Of a stretch of DNA of 64,000 bases, positions 45,479 through 59,399 are shown one piece after another. Within the stretch, counting starts at the first letter, position 1. Each line of letters opens with the position of its first letter. Source of the DNA: Druceiella hillmani (Eukaryota > Arthropoda > Insecta > Lepidoptera > Hepialidae); NCBI GenBank assembly GCA_039881145.1, contig JAYKKI010000052.1:9243501-9307500 (forward strand), written 5' to 3'. Under the pieces are notes generated by a model. It saw only the letters and a list, made by a program, of their open reading frames with translations. It searched no databases and was not told where the DNA came from. Both the position numbers and the translations under genes were made by a program.

Positions 45479-46429
45479 ATTTAAATATATGTATTATTTT
45501 ATGCGTAGTTATTATTTTTATAATGTCTATTTGATATTTAATTGTACATTTTTGATACAATGTTTTTCTTCCAAAACTGACGAAATTGAATATATTTGGA
45601 TTGATGATCATTTATGAAAGACGTCACTGAATTATACATGTTTGAGAAAAAAATCCATCGAAAATAGGAAATTAGTTTTTTATTTGAGATAGTAATTAGT
45701 TATGTTTTGTATATTTTATTGACGTATTCAAAGTTGGACCACCATTTCTTATGGAATTTGACCCATTTGAGATTTGTTATTTCAAATATTGTGTCTGCAT
45801 AACATTTTTATTTCTTTATTATTATTGGAAAAATCATTTTATGCTAGTTTATAGCAGCATATAATGTGTTTGGTGTATCTCCATGCGTTAATAAGCAAAA
45901 TGGATAATTTTAAAATTTTAATTTTTCATTTTCTCTAAACTATGGCATTTGAAATTGTTTTAAGTATTTCAAATATGTCATGGCATTATTTTGTGATCAT
46001 TCCTAACTACAAAAAGGACTGTTATGAAAGTAATTTTATTAATTCCGAAGCATCGCATTTGATTACAGTAAACTTTTCAGTTTGTGAATTTCAGTTATCG
46101 TATTTTACTTACATCACTGAAATATCTCACGAAAATTTAACGATAATATAACTTTTTCTTGGGATAAGTAACTTTTTCACTTACGTTTACATTTAATTTC
46201 AGTTTATACTTAGTTAAGGTAATGAAGAAAATAATATTTTTAGACTTTTTTTCCTAAAAAGATAAAATATTTTCCTTTGTTTTCCAATATTTCTTTAACT
46301 CGTAAGTATATACGCATGGTACAAGGGCTTTAACAATTTTATAACTAAGTTTGTTTCCTACGCAAGTAAAAAGTTTCAATATAATCAAATAATAAATTTT
46401 CCCTACTCGCATAATTATTTTCCAAACAA

Positions 46430-47100
46430 ACCTTGTTAAATCGACTCCATGTGAAACGTAAAATTAAAAAAAAACTTTCAATTATATCCTCTTTAAATAC
46501 GATTATTTTAAAAAACTTAACCAGTGCCAGATATGTGATTAGATCAAAAATTTTAATTTTATCGTGACAAAATTTGTGACAAAATGGACTGTGAATAATG
46601 GAAAAACTTAAATATATTGCTTACCACAGACATAAGGATATGGTACGTATTCCAAAAATTATAACTTTTAGAATAATTTCTATATTGTTCGTGCAACCTT
46701 TGCATGGGTTTCTACAAACCGACATTATTTCATAATTTTAAGATGACAAGTTTTGAAAATAAGGTGGTAACATATTTTACAGCATAACTTTGAAGACGTA
46801 AAAACAAAAATTTCAAAAAAATAAAATTTTCCGATCATTATCACTGGCCCAATCAAATAATTCCCTATTATACATGGAATTAAAGGAATTTAAAAAAAAA
46901 TGTTGAGTTCCCAATTTGCCGCCCAAAAAGTCCCAATGAATATTTTTGAATTTTATATACATTAACGTTAATATATTTTATTACTTTGCAAAATTACAAG
47001 TTTCTGAGTCAAGCAAGTTCTGAGAAAAACGACTATGACGGACGGATGGCCAGACATGTGAATGATCTTGTAAGGGTTCCGTTTTTTCTTTTGAAGTAAA
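46430..47100 (+). repeat. Dispersed repeat family R, copy 2
   Basis: Begins with CATGTGAAACGTAAAATTAAAAA (compare CATGTGACACACAAAATGAAAAA at 49492) and has CCAGTGCCAGATATGTGA and CAACCTTTGCATGGGTTTCT. It ends GACTATGACGGACGGATGG, GTGAATGATCTTGTAAGG and GTTCCGTTTTTTCTTTTGAA. The tail is the clearest form of the family in the window. Confidence 0.7.
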
Positions 47101-49454
47101 TAAACCTAAAAATGTGAACAAGTGCACGCAGAAGTCGCACACTAAGTGTTATATCATATATGGTAAAGCTTAATAAGTAAATATTTATTTATACAAAAAA
47201 AGCTAAAATTTAAAAACTAAAAAAAAAATTCTTTATTCGTGTAATGGCTCCACATTGAATAAATAGTTATAAATTAATAATTTTGGTTTTTGTACTTTCG
47301 TTATGAGACCTTTCTTCGTATGAAATTTCAAGTTCCCGAGTCAACAATAGTTTAATGATGAGTCTGTATCCCAGTACGTGACATCTGAAGGAACGTATCT
47401 TTTTTTGGCATTGAGTTAGAAGATTTAGTTTTTACACCCCTATAGGATGATATATGTTACGAGTAATATACGATTTTCTTAGAATTTCAACTTCGTACCT
47501 ATGACCGTTCTTGAGAAAAAATGTCTTGACAGACAGACGCAGAGGAAGACGTATAAAAAAGAGCCTATAATTATTAAGTTTTTTCCTTCTAAAGCATGAA
47601 ATCAAAATAATTAGCATACAGACAAAAATAGACGTGAATAATTAATACGTTTTCACTGAAAAGACGTTAAAAAAAATCACATATAGCTAAGTGAAGAATA
47701 TCGGTTCTTGTTGGAAAAAACCAAGAAAGTGAAAAAAGCGAGTCACGTGCCATTCAAATTTCATGGAAGAAAAGAAAATCCTTATAAGTGATGATGTTCC
47801 CACGCATGGTCATTTATTGGACTTACACCAATTGAAAACAACCTAATTAATTTGTTACGCGCGAAAAGTAATACATTTTTCTTTTACGGCGTTCAATTCA
47901 TAGTATGAGTAGCTTGATTGTACAAAAAGAATAAATTTGTAAAAAAGCTTAGCTGAGCTCCTCAAAAGTATCCATTAACCAAAACTGTGGTCAATTTTAT
48001 TCAATCGCTCCTAAAGAAGTTTTCCAGTTTCTCGAGTTGCTTTATTTACTTCGTTTGGTAAGAAAAGCTACAAGTGTACGATATTAAATTTCAAATGAAA
48101 TAAGTTTACGCTCAGGCGCTAAGTTTTTTACGTTATTTTCTGAAATATGAAAAACGAAATGAGATCCGTCGTAAGCGGTAACTTTATTCTCCTCCAACCT
48201 TATTATTTTAACTGCAGCGTATTCGACGGCAACGTATTTATGAATAATACTTCCGAACGCAAAATCAAAAGTCATTCCATCTACATTCACGGAAAATAAA
48301 CTGAAAAGGTAACGAAAAATCTTGATATTAGGAACATATTCCCTTTAATTTGCTCATCTCCGCCTGGGGTCACAATTCTTTCGACGACGCTTTCAAATAT
48401 TTTCTTTTCTTCATCTCTTACTTAGTCATGCTACTGATTACTAGAATTTCGCACTTAAATCATTGTTGCTGTATCCTTTTGGCCTCTCTTTTCCCAAGCA
48501 AATAATAATTCTATATTCTAGTTTAAATGAGTATTTATGTAAATAAAGTGTTGGCCGACAACACTTTGGTATCTTTGGACCCTGCATGAGACTTAGTACG
48601 TCAATCGCCAATTCATCCAAAATGTATATGTCCACAATACGTATATGTATTTATGTATGCATGTATGTCTGCCTCTTTGAGAGTCCATACCTGCAAGTTG
48701 TTAGAAACGCCATAAAAATAAGGAGTTGATATTTGTCGAATTTATCTATTTTTTTTTTAAATATTCTTGCCTCTCCAAAGCAAAGGTCTTTTATGTTTTG
48801 TGTAGATAAAGTCAGTTTAAATACATATTGTGATAATAAGTCACCATTTATAGTTAGAACTAACTACACCTTATATTATAGGGACATACAAAAAAAAACT
48901 AGTAAAATATGTCCTTATATACGAGTAATAGCGTTATTTAAGTACTCACTATGGAAGTGATTTTTGTAACCACACGAAACATGTCAATGAACCCTTAGTC
49001 ATATTTACGGTTTGATTAATCTTGATTTAACCTTATATTTATAATTAAAGTTGGAGCTTTTATATTTTGATTTTTTATTCAAAATTTCATACAATTTAAA
49101 ATTTATTTTTAAATTCACAATAATACAACATTTAAGTTCCGTACACGTTTATATACTTATAAGGACTTAAGGAAGAATTGCTATTAAACTATTAACAAAT
49201 ACAAATTTTTCACAACGTAAATATATTGTCTACTACATATTTAACAAGCGTAAAAACATGGCGCCTAGCTAAAAAATTATAAGATCTAGGATAATCGTTA
49301 CTGTTTTCCTATAACCTTCCAGCGAGAGTTTACAACGCTTAATTAATTTTAGCTCATTAATTGCGTAAATAAAGGGGAGAGTGCTCTATTTTTGTATATT
49401 TTTAGAATAGGTTTTTAGACACGCAATTTAAAATTAATATTAAAATATTTTTGC
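47101..49454. other. Unassigned AT-rich DNA
   Basis: A fragment at 47440-47600 (CGTACCTATGACCGTTCTTGA, GACAGACAGACGCAG) looks like another damaged family R tail. 49260-49340 repeats part of the family R middle (AAGATCTAGGATAATCG). Small frames (47432-47617, 48084-48290, 48441-48635, 48733-48960) show no recognised motif. Confidence 0.5.
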
Positions 49455-50190
49455 ATTCTTCATAACAAACTCTTTGAAATTATATCCCATGTGACACACA
49501 AAATGAAAAAAAAATTGAAGACCTTTATTTACCCCTTCCTTCAATCTTATTTGAATATTTTAAAATTTTCGGCCCATGTGAAATATGTGAGTTAGTGAAA
49601 TGTATTAGGTACCAAATATCAAAAGTTTTATGATTTCTCAGATATTAGACTGCGAACATAGAGTAAAGAAAATAAATCTACCTACATTTCTTTCACGGGT
49701 GCAAAAACATGCACCAACATATTTCAAAAATTATATCGTCTAGAATCATCGCTATAGTTTTCTTCCAACCTTTACGTGGTCTTCAAAAATCCAAATTTTA
49801 CTTATTTTAGGTAGAGAATTTTCATAAATAGGGAAGGGACACATATACATAAAGATACATATTTTATTTCCAAATTTTTCAGTAAATGTTTACAAAAATA
49901 ATACTAAAATTTTTAAAAATAAATTTTGATAATCTTGATTGGTACTATTTTCATAACTAATCTTTTCAAATAATGCCGAACACTGTACACACAAATTAAA
50001 AAATCCTAGTACTTAATTTCTTGAGTTTTAGCTGCTGAGATATGTACAGGATAATGTGTTTTGTTACTATGGCTAATTTTAAATGTTCTACATTGAGCTC
50101 TTTCTGAGAAAATTAGCTGTGACGGACAGACACATGAGTGATCTTTTAAGGAATCTATTTTTTCTCTTCAAGTGCGGACCCCTTGAAATT
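49455..50190 (+). repeat. Dispersed repeat family R, copy 3
   Basis: Shares ATCATCGCTATAGTTTTCTTCCAACCTTTAC with copy 1 (25330) and the GCTGTGACGGACAGACACATGAGTGATCTTTTAAGG tail with copies 1 and 2, in order, over about 0.7 kb (motifs given in pieces: ATCATCGCTATAGTT; CTGTGACGGACAGACAC; GAGTGATCTT). Confidence 0.7.
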
Positions 50191-52709
50191 AAATATTGAC
50201 TTATGGAAATGTATAAATTATCAAAACAATTAATATAATTTCTATGATATGAATTTTAACTTCAAAATCACCATAAATTCATATGAAGTATTCACTGAAA
50301 CATCCTAATAAAAATTATCCCGCATACACTTAAATTAATAATTATCTACCCTATAATAGTTCCACTGTACCGCCGAGTAGGAGCCACACCGGCGATAACA
50401 ACAACCCTCACTCCACAAACCTTTATTACCTGAATTAGTAATGGCACTTACAAACAGCTGAGTGCTCCAGCCGTCAAAAGAGAGCACTGTCATTATTCTC
50501 CACCGGAACACGCTCCATTTAACCAAATACTTCCGCCGGCTAAATTTCAAATTACACACACATGTTAAAAATGGCGCACATGTTTTAACTTTTTATTTCG
50601 GACAGAATTTTTTGCTTTCAACCGGCAGCCGTTTCAATACAAATATTACATGACAGATAAAAGGACAAAGGCGTGACCTTTGTCCTTTTATTTAAGATCC
50701 TTTGCCGCAAGTGATAATTTTACGCTTACCAATTCGACACATTATCTTCACTTATGCAAACATTATCTTTTTTTCACCCAAAAACACTTCTTGCCTTCAA
50801 AAGCTATTTATTAATTTTTTTCCTCATTTGAAAATGTTTCAAACCTTTATCAAAATATACAATTACATATGAACATATGAAATTAAGAAGTGGTCGCATA
50901 ATATTGGCGTATTAAAAAAACACCCCAAAGTCACTCAAGGAGCAATGAAAAGGATCATGCATGGAATTTCTCTACGAAATATGATCTAACAAAAACTAAG
51001 GGTTAAAATTCCTTTTACACGTCATTATTTGCATTTTCTTGACATATTTCATTTCTTTTCATTCAACCTTATATCATGATTTTATACATCATTACCCAAT
51101 TTATGTCTATCCATATAATACTGTCTCCCGTTATCATAAAAATATTCCTCTCGTATCACGTCGTGGTTAGCTATAAAAGATTTATGTTTTTTTATTCTAT
51201 CCTGATTATTTCTGTCCTTTAATTTATAAGTTTCACTTGTCCCACACATTTGGAAATTATTTCTTTGTTCTCGATAATAATAATTGCAAAGCCAACAAGA
51301 TTGCTGTATGATGTATTTTATTAAAACGCGTTGGTTAAATAAACTCGTCACTTTGGTACTGTAATATCACTAGTATCATTTTAACTTAGATATATCCCTT
51401 TTTTAATTCGTTCAGTTTTATTTATATTAACAATTTTACAATTTACAAATTGGTAGTTTTTTAAGAATATTGCAACAGGAAATATGCAATATATAAATAT
51501 AATTATTTTATTCATTTTTTATATTGTTTGGTTCCTTGTTAGGATCATATGAAAATTTAAATGTTTCGTTGATCAGATTGGTTAATTTATTTTAGCCTTT
51601 TTGTTAAGTAATACTTTGAATTGAAAAGTTTCTAAGGCATAGCTTCATAGGAACGAGGCACAAGAAATTTTGTTTAATAATCCAATTAAAAAAATTCCTA
51701 ATGGTTTTAACATGATCTATTAATAATAATCAATCTCTAAACACAATAAAACTAAGGATTTTAATCCAAACCTCAGTTTTGAAGCTATTACGACTGCAAA
51801 ATATGTCCTGGTCATCATCAGACTGAAAATTTCAGAAATCGAAACAATACCGTAACCCAAACCATTCGAACTCCATCAGAGATTACTTAACTGTTACTGT
51901 TACTATTATTACGAGCTCACATCAAAACATCATTTCGAAATAAAGTCTAAGATCTTGAAAATCGTAGAATCAATTTTCTTTTAACATCACTAAGAACCCC
52001 CACATTATCCAGTTTCTAATAAAAAACTCAACAAAATCAAACTACTTATTAGAGATATATGAAGACAGAGAGCAATGTTAAACTTAATTTGTGATTACAT
52101 AGTTTTAGAATTATACCTAAGGATATGAATAACACAGTTTTCCCACCCACCAAAGCTAATGGCATATCTATGATCTGGGACTTATTGAGAGATACGTTAG
52201 TGGATAAATAAATCATTATTACTGTCTGTAAAACACACCGTTTTTAAAATATTTAAAAAAAATAATTTAATTAGGAAAGAAGCAAAATAGAAATTGATGA
52301 ACTAAAAATATGACATAAAAAATATTCTCCGTTAATTCCAAACCAGAACTCGATAAATTACAGTTTTATCCAAAATAATTTTTTCATCCACTAAATGAAA
52401 TGCTTAATATTTTATCATAACACATTTAAAATATATTTAGTAATTTCTGTAACACCGTCATAAAAAAAAACGAAATAAAAAAAATTGGTTCTACTTAAAA
52501 CCACACAGCAAAAGTCAACACTTTGATAACTAATATAATCGTACAGTGTATGTTGGAATTATTGAATATGAAAATTAATAAATATCTTATACAAATAAGC
52601 TCATTTAAGATATAACGGTTACGTAAATACATACAAAATATTATTGTAAACGTAAATGTTATGTATTGAGTGTAGCCTGCACGCAAGAGAGAGTTTTATT
52701 TGAATTTTA
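50191..52709. other. Unassigned DNA with one strong hairpin
   Basis: A perfect 15-bp hairpin with a 5-base loop lies at 50657-50691 (ATAAAAGGACAAAGG, CGTGA, complement). The stretch 50340-50560 is less AT-rich and has a 74-codon minus frame (MCNLKFSRRKYLVKWSVF...) with no recognised domain. The rest shows nothing I can support. Confidence 0.5.
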
Positions 52710-52711
52710 TT

Positions 52712-52957
52712 AATAAAAAAACATCGCAAGGGGGATTCGGGTCCACGACGACCATTCCAGAGCCTTGATTGCATATACAGTTTCGTAATCAATAACATCA
52801 TAGTCTGCCGTATCACCCTCCATTGACGTTCGCGCATTAAAGCCCGTCGATATTTGGTGATCGCCAAACAAATTCGCTGTATGCTCAATGAATCCGCTAC
52901 GTAGACACTTCGCGTCGTTTTTTTATTTTGTTTTCGGTGCAGTCGTAACTCTCGCAT
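52712..52957 (-). other. Coding-like segment, two overlapping frames, unrecognised
   Basis: A locally GC- and CpG-richer piece. One minus frame begins with ATG at 52957 (MRELRLHRKQNKKTTRSVYV ... RALMRERQWRVIRQTMMLL) and stays open 112 codons, to 52619. A second minus frame is open for about 70 codons (AKCLRSGFIEHTANLFGDHQ, ... MEGDTADYDVIDYETVYAI, KALEWSSWTRIPL) and has the more protein-like composition. I recognise neither. It could be a small exon or a decayed transposon piece. Confidence 0.25.
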
Positions 52958-54229
52958 ATGCTAGACCCCGAACTTTTTATGTTTCCTGGATTCCTTTTGA
53001 TACGATCATCCCCTAATTGCGTTCTTTGTAATTCCGAGCATATTTACTATTCATATGAGACGTCATCTTTAATTTTTCTTTCAATACATTTCTCCAAATA
53101 TTTTTATTATCCCATTTTTATTCCTAGTAGAGCTTTTTAAGTTCTATACAATTACAGTACAAAATGCTACCTAAACCAGTTTTTACGCTACACTAATTTA
53201 TAACTTTTCACAACCCTAATTCCCAGTAATCATGCACGTGCACCTACACTAGATCGATGATGTTACAGGTAAAACAAATACTATACTACAAACATGGACA
53301 GATATACTTTATCCGTTGCAAGCTCAACCATTTTTAACCATTATTAGTCTCGTAGTTATTAACGATTGAAATCGGATGATATTTTGTAACATGACAAAAT
53401 TTGATCAGCTATCACTGTACTTAACGAATTAACAGATGTTTCCACGTCAAAAGTAATTTCGTGGAATATAGTCTTAATATAGTATATCTTTAACTAACAA
53501 ATTCTGTGTGAAATTAAAAATTGAGATTGTTTATATTTCTAGTTATTGGTTTTACTTTTTGATTGATTATCGTGAAATTCTTAAAATAGTCTCATTATTG
53601 ACTCATTTAAAAATGGGAAAATATTTTAGTCTGATGAAATATTTAGACGTACTCCGCGTTTTCTGCAACTAATAATGTAATGAAAACTTTCTCATGTTTG
53701 CTACTTTATAACATTGCAGCCAAGCAAAAAATAGCTATAAAATGTAGTATGCGTATATTTTTTGTAGCGGGGGAACATAAAGGCTACTTATTATCTGTAA
53801 TTTCGCACATGTGAAATATCAAAACAATGAAACTCTATTTGGATGTTTGTCATCCAGTCACGCCTAAGTGGTGCGACAATTTTTTTGAAACTTGACATAG
53901 ATTTAGTACAATTGCCCAAAGTAATATTTGGTCACTTTTTTCGTATTTATTCAATAATAAAGTTTTCTCGCTGCAATAGGTGAATATATGACGTAACGTA
54001 ATTATTATATGTGAATGTTGCGATGTTTTATTGGCTTAAAGACTAATCTCACCGTCTTAATCGAAAATCCGACCGAACGATGCCGCGAGCAAAAATCTGG
54101 TATTACATATTTTTAAGCTACATTATATTAGTGGCACCTCTGAGTAAGAATTAAAACTAATAACATGTATTCTTTTATTAAATGAATCCATAACACCGTT
54201 TTTTCCAAGCATTCCATTGCGATAATTAA
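52958..54229. other. Unassigned AT-rich DNA
   Basis: No gene or repeat end supported. A short less AT-rich patch at 54050-54100 (CCGACCGAACGATGCCGCG) is too small to interpret. Confidence 0.5.
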
Positions 54230-55085
54230 ATCCTTCACTCCACGTAAATATATAGGATACTTAAGTAACATACTTAAAATAAAATTTAGTATAATCAGAC
54301 GAACGCTCTAAACGTAAATGTATTTATTTTAAATTAATAACTTATACATATCTGCAAGTAATGTAACAATGATCAGATATTATTAAATGTACTGTTCATA
54401 TTTTTTTCGTTATTAAGTTCAATTCATTCCCATTATAATAAAAATAAATATATGTTACACTCCTACCATAGCTTCCCAAACCATTGACTTTTTAAACGGA
54501 TATAAAGGCATGTGTTACACATAATTTCTTAGCACCTGTGTTTATTTCCTCCTATTCAAAACGTAAAACTTGTAATTAATTAATGGAGAAAGATTAAGAA
54601 TGTTTAGTTTTTAGGTATGCAGCAATAAAAAAAGATGCAAGACAAAGACAAACTGTTAAAAATGGTTTTATACCGGTTGTTCAAAAAATAGGGACACATT
54701 ATTCAAATTAGGTAAAACCTTCATAATGGTTAGTGATCCTACATTACTAATGCACAATATACGTAAATATCCTAGTGACGATTCAATGGAAACATTACAA
54801 TCTCGGTAACAGGAAACCCGAATATGTATCAATGTATTATTTTCTTCGAAAGGTCGAAATCCTTTTAACTAACATTGAAAAATATATTAGTTAGCAGTTT
54901 GTTATTGAAGTTTATTTTTACCTTGTTTTATAACTTTCAATCTAATCTAATAAAGATAAAATATCTGAAAAAAAAATTACCCATTTTTTGCCCAGAAGCT
55001 ATTTTTCTTCTACAAATACTGTCACGGAAAATATAAAATAAAATTAATACTATATTCTGAAATATTTCATGAACATTAAACGATA
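54230..55085 (+). repeat. Duplicated segment, block B1 (partner 545-1830)
   Basis: Follows A1 from the TACTTAA.TAAC region through GTGACGATTCAAT and the final TATATTCTGAAATATTTC. It is shorter because it has a single unit where A1 has a tandem doubling and lacks about 150 bases around 1200-1470. Confidence 0.75.
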
Positions 55086-56515
55086 ATCAGTTTACTTAAT
55101 AAAAAATAATATACTGGCATATTACTAATATACAACAATGTAATTTTTCGTAGGTTTTAATTCCCAATTAATATTATTGATGTTGTAAATGAATTTCCTA
55201 AAATATTTCACGTGAAAAGCTCAATTAATATTTTCACATGTAAAAAGATAACTATTTTGTTATTGAGCTATTTTCTAAGTCGATAATAGACTATATTTGA
55301 AAAAGGAAATGTCGTTTACTTTAGTTCCAAATAAAACATTTCAATGAAAAAGCGAATACTAAAGAAAATTACTGATCGGCAGTAAATTATATGTGAAAAA
55401 TAAAAATCTCTTACTATATTTACAAACATTCCAATGAAATTTTTTTACTGAAAAAGAATTTACTGTCATATCATTTATTTATCAAAGCGTTATTTTTCGT
55501 GAGTTCTCAAATGTGAATATGTTTTCTATTAATCATTTTGTAAAAGTTCCAAATTTTTATTTGTAAAATTGAGAATTCATTTCTTGAAATATAATATTTG
55601 TCAAAAGCCAATACTTTCATAATAAATTATATCGAAAAATATTTTTTTTCTAACTATATTCTAAGTCGATAGCACATTTTTTTTTCAAAGAAAAGTCTTT
55701 TAATGTATTTACCACAAGAGTTTTCCAATGAAAATTTTCTTAATAAAAAGAATATACTGATGTTTTACTAATATATAACAATGTGAGCTTCCTTGGGGCT
55801 TAATTCCGAATTAATCTAATTTAATTTGTGAATGAATTTTCCTAAATATTTCATGTGAAAAGCACAATTAATATTTTCAAATTTTAAAAGAAAACTATTT
55901 TGTTATCGAGCTATTTTCTAAGTCAATAATAGATTATAATGGAAACAAGAAATGTCGTTTATTTTATTTGCAAATAAATTATTACAATGAAAAAGCGAAT
56001 ACGGAAAAAAATTACTGGTCGGCAGCAAATTATATGTGAAAAAAAAATCTAATTATATTTACGAAATTATTATTCCGATGAAAATTTTCTTACTGAAAAG
56101 GAATTAACGAGCACGTCATTAATATATCACAAAGTTGTTTTTCATGGGTCTTCTCAACATGAATAGGTTTTCTCTTAATCATTTTGTAAAATATCAAAAT
56201 TTTAATTCTTAAAATTGAGAACTCATATCCTGAAATATAATATTTGTCTGAAGCCAATACTTTCATAATTATTTGTATTGAAAACATTTTGTTATCGAAC
56301 CATATTATAAGTCGATAATACATTATGTTTCAAAGCAAAATCTTTTATTATATTTACCAAAAAATTTTTGAATGAAAACATTCATACCAAAAAAAAATTT
56401 ACTGGTTTATTGCTAATATATAACAATGTGATTTTCCGTGGATCTTAAATCCAAATTAATATTAATAAAACTGTGAATTAATTTCCTGAAATATTTCACT
56501 TGAAAAGAAAAAGTC
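55085..56515 (+). repeat. Alternating tandem array (two-monomer, higher-order type), B only
   Basis: A unit of about 645 bp occurs a little over twice. ACAATGTAATTTTTCGTAGG (55134), CAATGTGAGCTTCCTTGG (55788) and CAATGTGATTTTCCGTGG (56425) mark successive starts. AAAAAGCGAATAC, TCGGCAG.AAATTATATGTGAAAAA and GAAATATAATATTTGTC recur in each full unit. Each unit in turn contains two related submonomers, marked by the ACTGAAAAAGAATTTACTG / AATAAAAAGAATATACTG motif near 55095, 55450, 55740, 56090 and 56385 (alternating spacing about 355 and 293). AT-rich, no coding frame. Block A has no counterpart. Confidence 0.8.
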
Positions 56516-56599
56516 TCATGACTAGTCTTTTCAAACAATAATAATTCGTGAGATGATAATTTATTATGTAATTTTGTTATACCTTAATATGTAATTTTG

Positions 56600-57025
56600 T
56601 TAAAATATGACGTTTTCAATACCAAGATTTCCAAATAACAAAGAAACTTAAAAAAATAGTTTCTGTAATATTATTCAAGTTTAAGGGAATTATATCACAA
56701 TCATTCCTTTAAATCTCAAGCCAATATCCGACATCAAGGCAGTCTGTATTTCTTATTTTTAATTAGGTACTAAGCTCAATAATACTCTAACTTCCGTGAG
56801 CTATATATTCACTGAGATTAATGTGAACCATCAAAATAATTACGTAATTTAACGTGGTTGAAACACAGAAAAAATTTTATAACTTTGCAAATACACAACC
56901 AATTTATTATATATGATTTTTTATTAATACGTGTATTTCTAACAACATTTCACTAACGTAGTATCAAAATGAAACCTAGTTTAATTTCTTCCTTGAACTC
57001 TACGTCAAAATGGTTTCAATAACCT
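56600..57025 (+). repeat. Duplicated segment, block B2 (partner 3965-4420)
   Basis: Best matches around 56762-56900. Ends where A2 ends, near TTTCAATAA.CT..GATGAC. 57026-57849 has no counterpart in A and no recognisable element; it includes a short AT tract at 57560 and a frame at 57630-57866 without motifs. Confidence 0.85.
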
Positions 57026-57849
57026 AGGATGACACCATGAAGAGAAAAATAAACAATCAGGCAGGCAAAGAATTAAACACGCGGTCTGAGGAAAATTATT
57101 CTAAATAAAACTTTCATCGAATATAGTAATGTGTCTGAATCGGGCCAATAAAAATTAAACAGAGCCACAATTTAACATTAAATAATACAACCTTGCATTA
57201 TGTGAGAAACACAACTAGATAATTTTAAATCAAGAGTAGCAGGACTCTCTGAGTTAAAACAATAACCAGAGTAACACTTTAGCGCGGCAGTCATCGTTCT
57301 GATTTGACTTTCTTGTGCATGGATAAAGATAACTTTTTTCCTTTACCTCCGGGAACTTTTTTATTAATATGGCTAAGAACAAGATAAAGGCCTCTAGTTT
57401 ATCCGGTTCCAATTCAGTTAGTTTTTATTTAATTTTTTCAGTTACGCAACCCATATAACGGATTTCCAAATTCATAAACTTTTTTCCACTGAACGCCATC
57501 AAACAAAAATCTGTACGCAATCAGATGCCCCATTGAGATATTGTAAATCTTTAAAAGATATATATATATATGCATACCTACAGACATACATAACTACCTT
57601 ATGCTTCATGCCTATCATTAACATTTTCTTTGAAAACACCCTACTTCATTTGCTTTCATCAACCCCCCCTCAAAAGTACAAAAAATTTTTGTAAACAAAT
57701 AGCTTATGAGCAGTTCCCTAAAAACTGTCTTATTTCTTTAAATCAGTATATAAGCATGTCCCTTGTACTGTTTTATTTTATGTATATAGTTTTGCATGTG
57801 TACATAGCTTTTCTAAAACATAAAGCAAAACTTGTTAACGATAAGGGTT

Positions 57850-59390
57850 CTTTTAGGAGTACATAAAATTACGAATGCTAGTATTTCTACCAAATTATTT
57901 ACAAGTATTTATCTTAAATTCTACCATGCCAATATTTTGCCTAGTATATCTGTGATAGGCAAAAAAAACTTTTGCTAATTTCTTAAAAATCATAAACTAA
58001 AGACAAACACAATCTGTGCTTAAGGATTTTGCAATCAAAATAATTAATAAAAAATCGGATAGCGATATCCAATTTTTACTTAAGGACATAATTTTAATCT
58101 CTCCAAAAATTAGTATTCATGTCATTTAAATAAAATTACTGGAAATATTTTCGACAAATACAAAATAAAACTTTTAGCATTTATTAATAAAGAACATATT
58201 AAACTTCAGTGCATTTTTCATACGTTCAATAAAACTCCAAACAGTTTTAAAAAACTCCAACTGGCAGAACTATTTTATTAAGAAATAAGATATCTACTTT
58301 TATGATTGAAATGAAAAAGTAATAGTAAAACTGGTAACCACTTTAATATATGACAGTGTTAAAGACGCGAAATGAACGCAGAAATGAAATTCCTTTTCAG
58401 AACGTCCCATGTAACGTCCTGCAATTATGTTGACATTATAACCGCGGAACGCTATTGGTTAATGTAATCCGTTAATGTGCAATATTTTAAATTACAATAT
58501 ATGTATTTTTATCAATAATTGTAAAAATATTAATAAATATTAATAATTTACGTGACAAATAAAAAATATTGGTAAACAATATTATTTTTGCTATTAATTG
58601 GACGAGCCAGGATGCACATAGCAGAAACAACATTTTACTTGTAAGCCGAAATGATCCGCGATTTCAATCGCATGGATTTTTTATTATTGCAACAGAATTT
58701 TATCCCAGTATAATTATAGTATCTCAAAGTACTAGGTACTTTGAGACAAAGATAATAAATATCCTAGAAAATAGTCGATCGCGGGTAAACATACATAGCA
58801 TAGAATTTAATATAAATCCCTATTATTTAGTACCGGTCCAATACATGAAGCTACGAATCACCCTCTCATGGATCAAAAGCCAAAGCTCGTTTCATGATGG
58901 ATAGATAAAATGATACTTCCATCTTTTGCTACTTTAAATTACGAATAATTCGAGATCATAACTGTGATGCTGTGGCATACGGAGGGCATTCATAACGAAA
59001 TTACAATGGCCAGGATTTTCACCATTAGGCTACTGGACTCTGATATAGCCCTCAAATGTTATCAAATAAAATGGTAAACATTAACTATAAACGAATTAAA
59101 ATACCAACACTATGTTTTAATTGCCTATACCGTTTTGGTCACTATAAAAATTTAACACAATTTGGTTTTTTCCTTCGGCGTAGCTCACATCAATTGCTAA
59201 ATTATTGGCGACTACAGCTAATTGCAAATCAGGTTTTAGCAGACCGTATGATCATATTTTTTACTTTTCTATTTTCTTATAATCGTATTAATCTATAATA
59301 AATGGAACAGATATTAATTTTGCACTTTTAACAAGGTATCGCATTAGCATCCAGTAAGGAATCAATAAAAATAAAGGAAGATAGGTCTTC
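57850..59390 (+). repeat. Duplicated segment, block B3 (partner 4550-5950)
   Basis: Collinear with A3 apart from one insertion at 58626-58930. Retains GTGCATTTTTCATACGTTCAATAAA-type and GGCATACGGAGGGCATTCATAAC-type matches (A: GACATACGGAAGGCATACATAAC). Confidence 0.85.
58626..58930. other. About 300 bases present in block B only
   Basis: A3 passes from GGATGCACGTA directly to AATTACGAATAAT, whereas B has this extra piece between the same two motifs. It holds most of a 111-codon frame (58569-58904, ... NDPRFQSHGFFIIATEFYP ...) and an 11-bp hairpin TCTCAAAGTAC/GTACTTTGAGA at 58722-58746. No domain or terminal repeat recognised. Confidence 0.5.
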
Positions 59391-59399
59391 TAACTTCTT

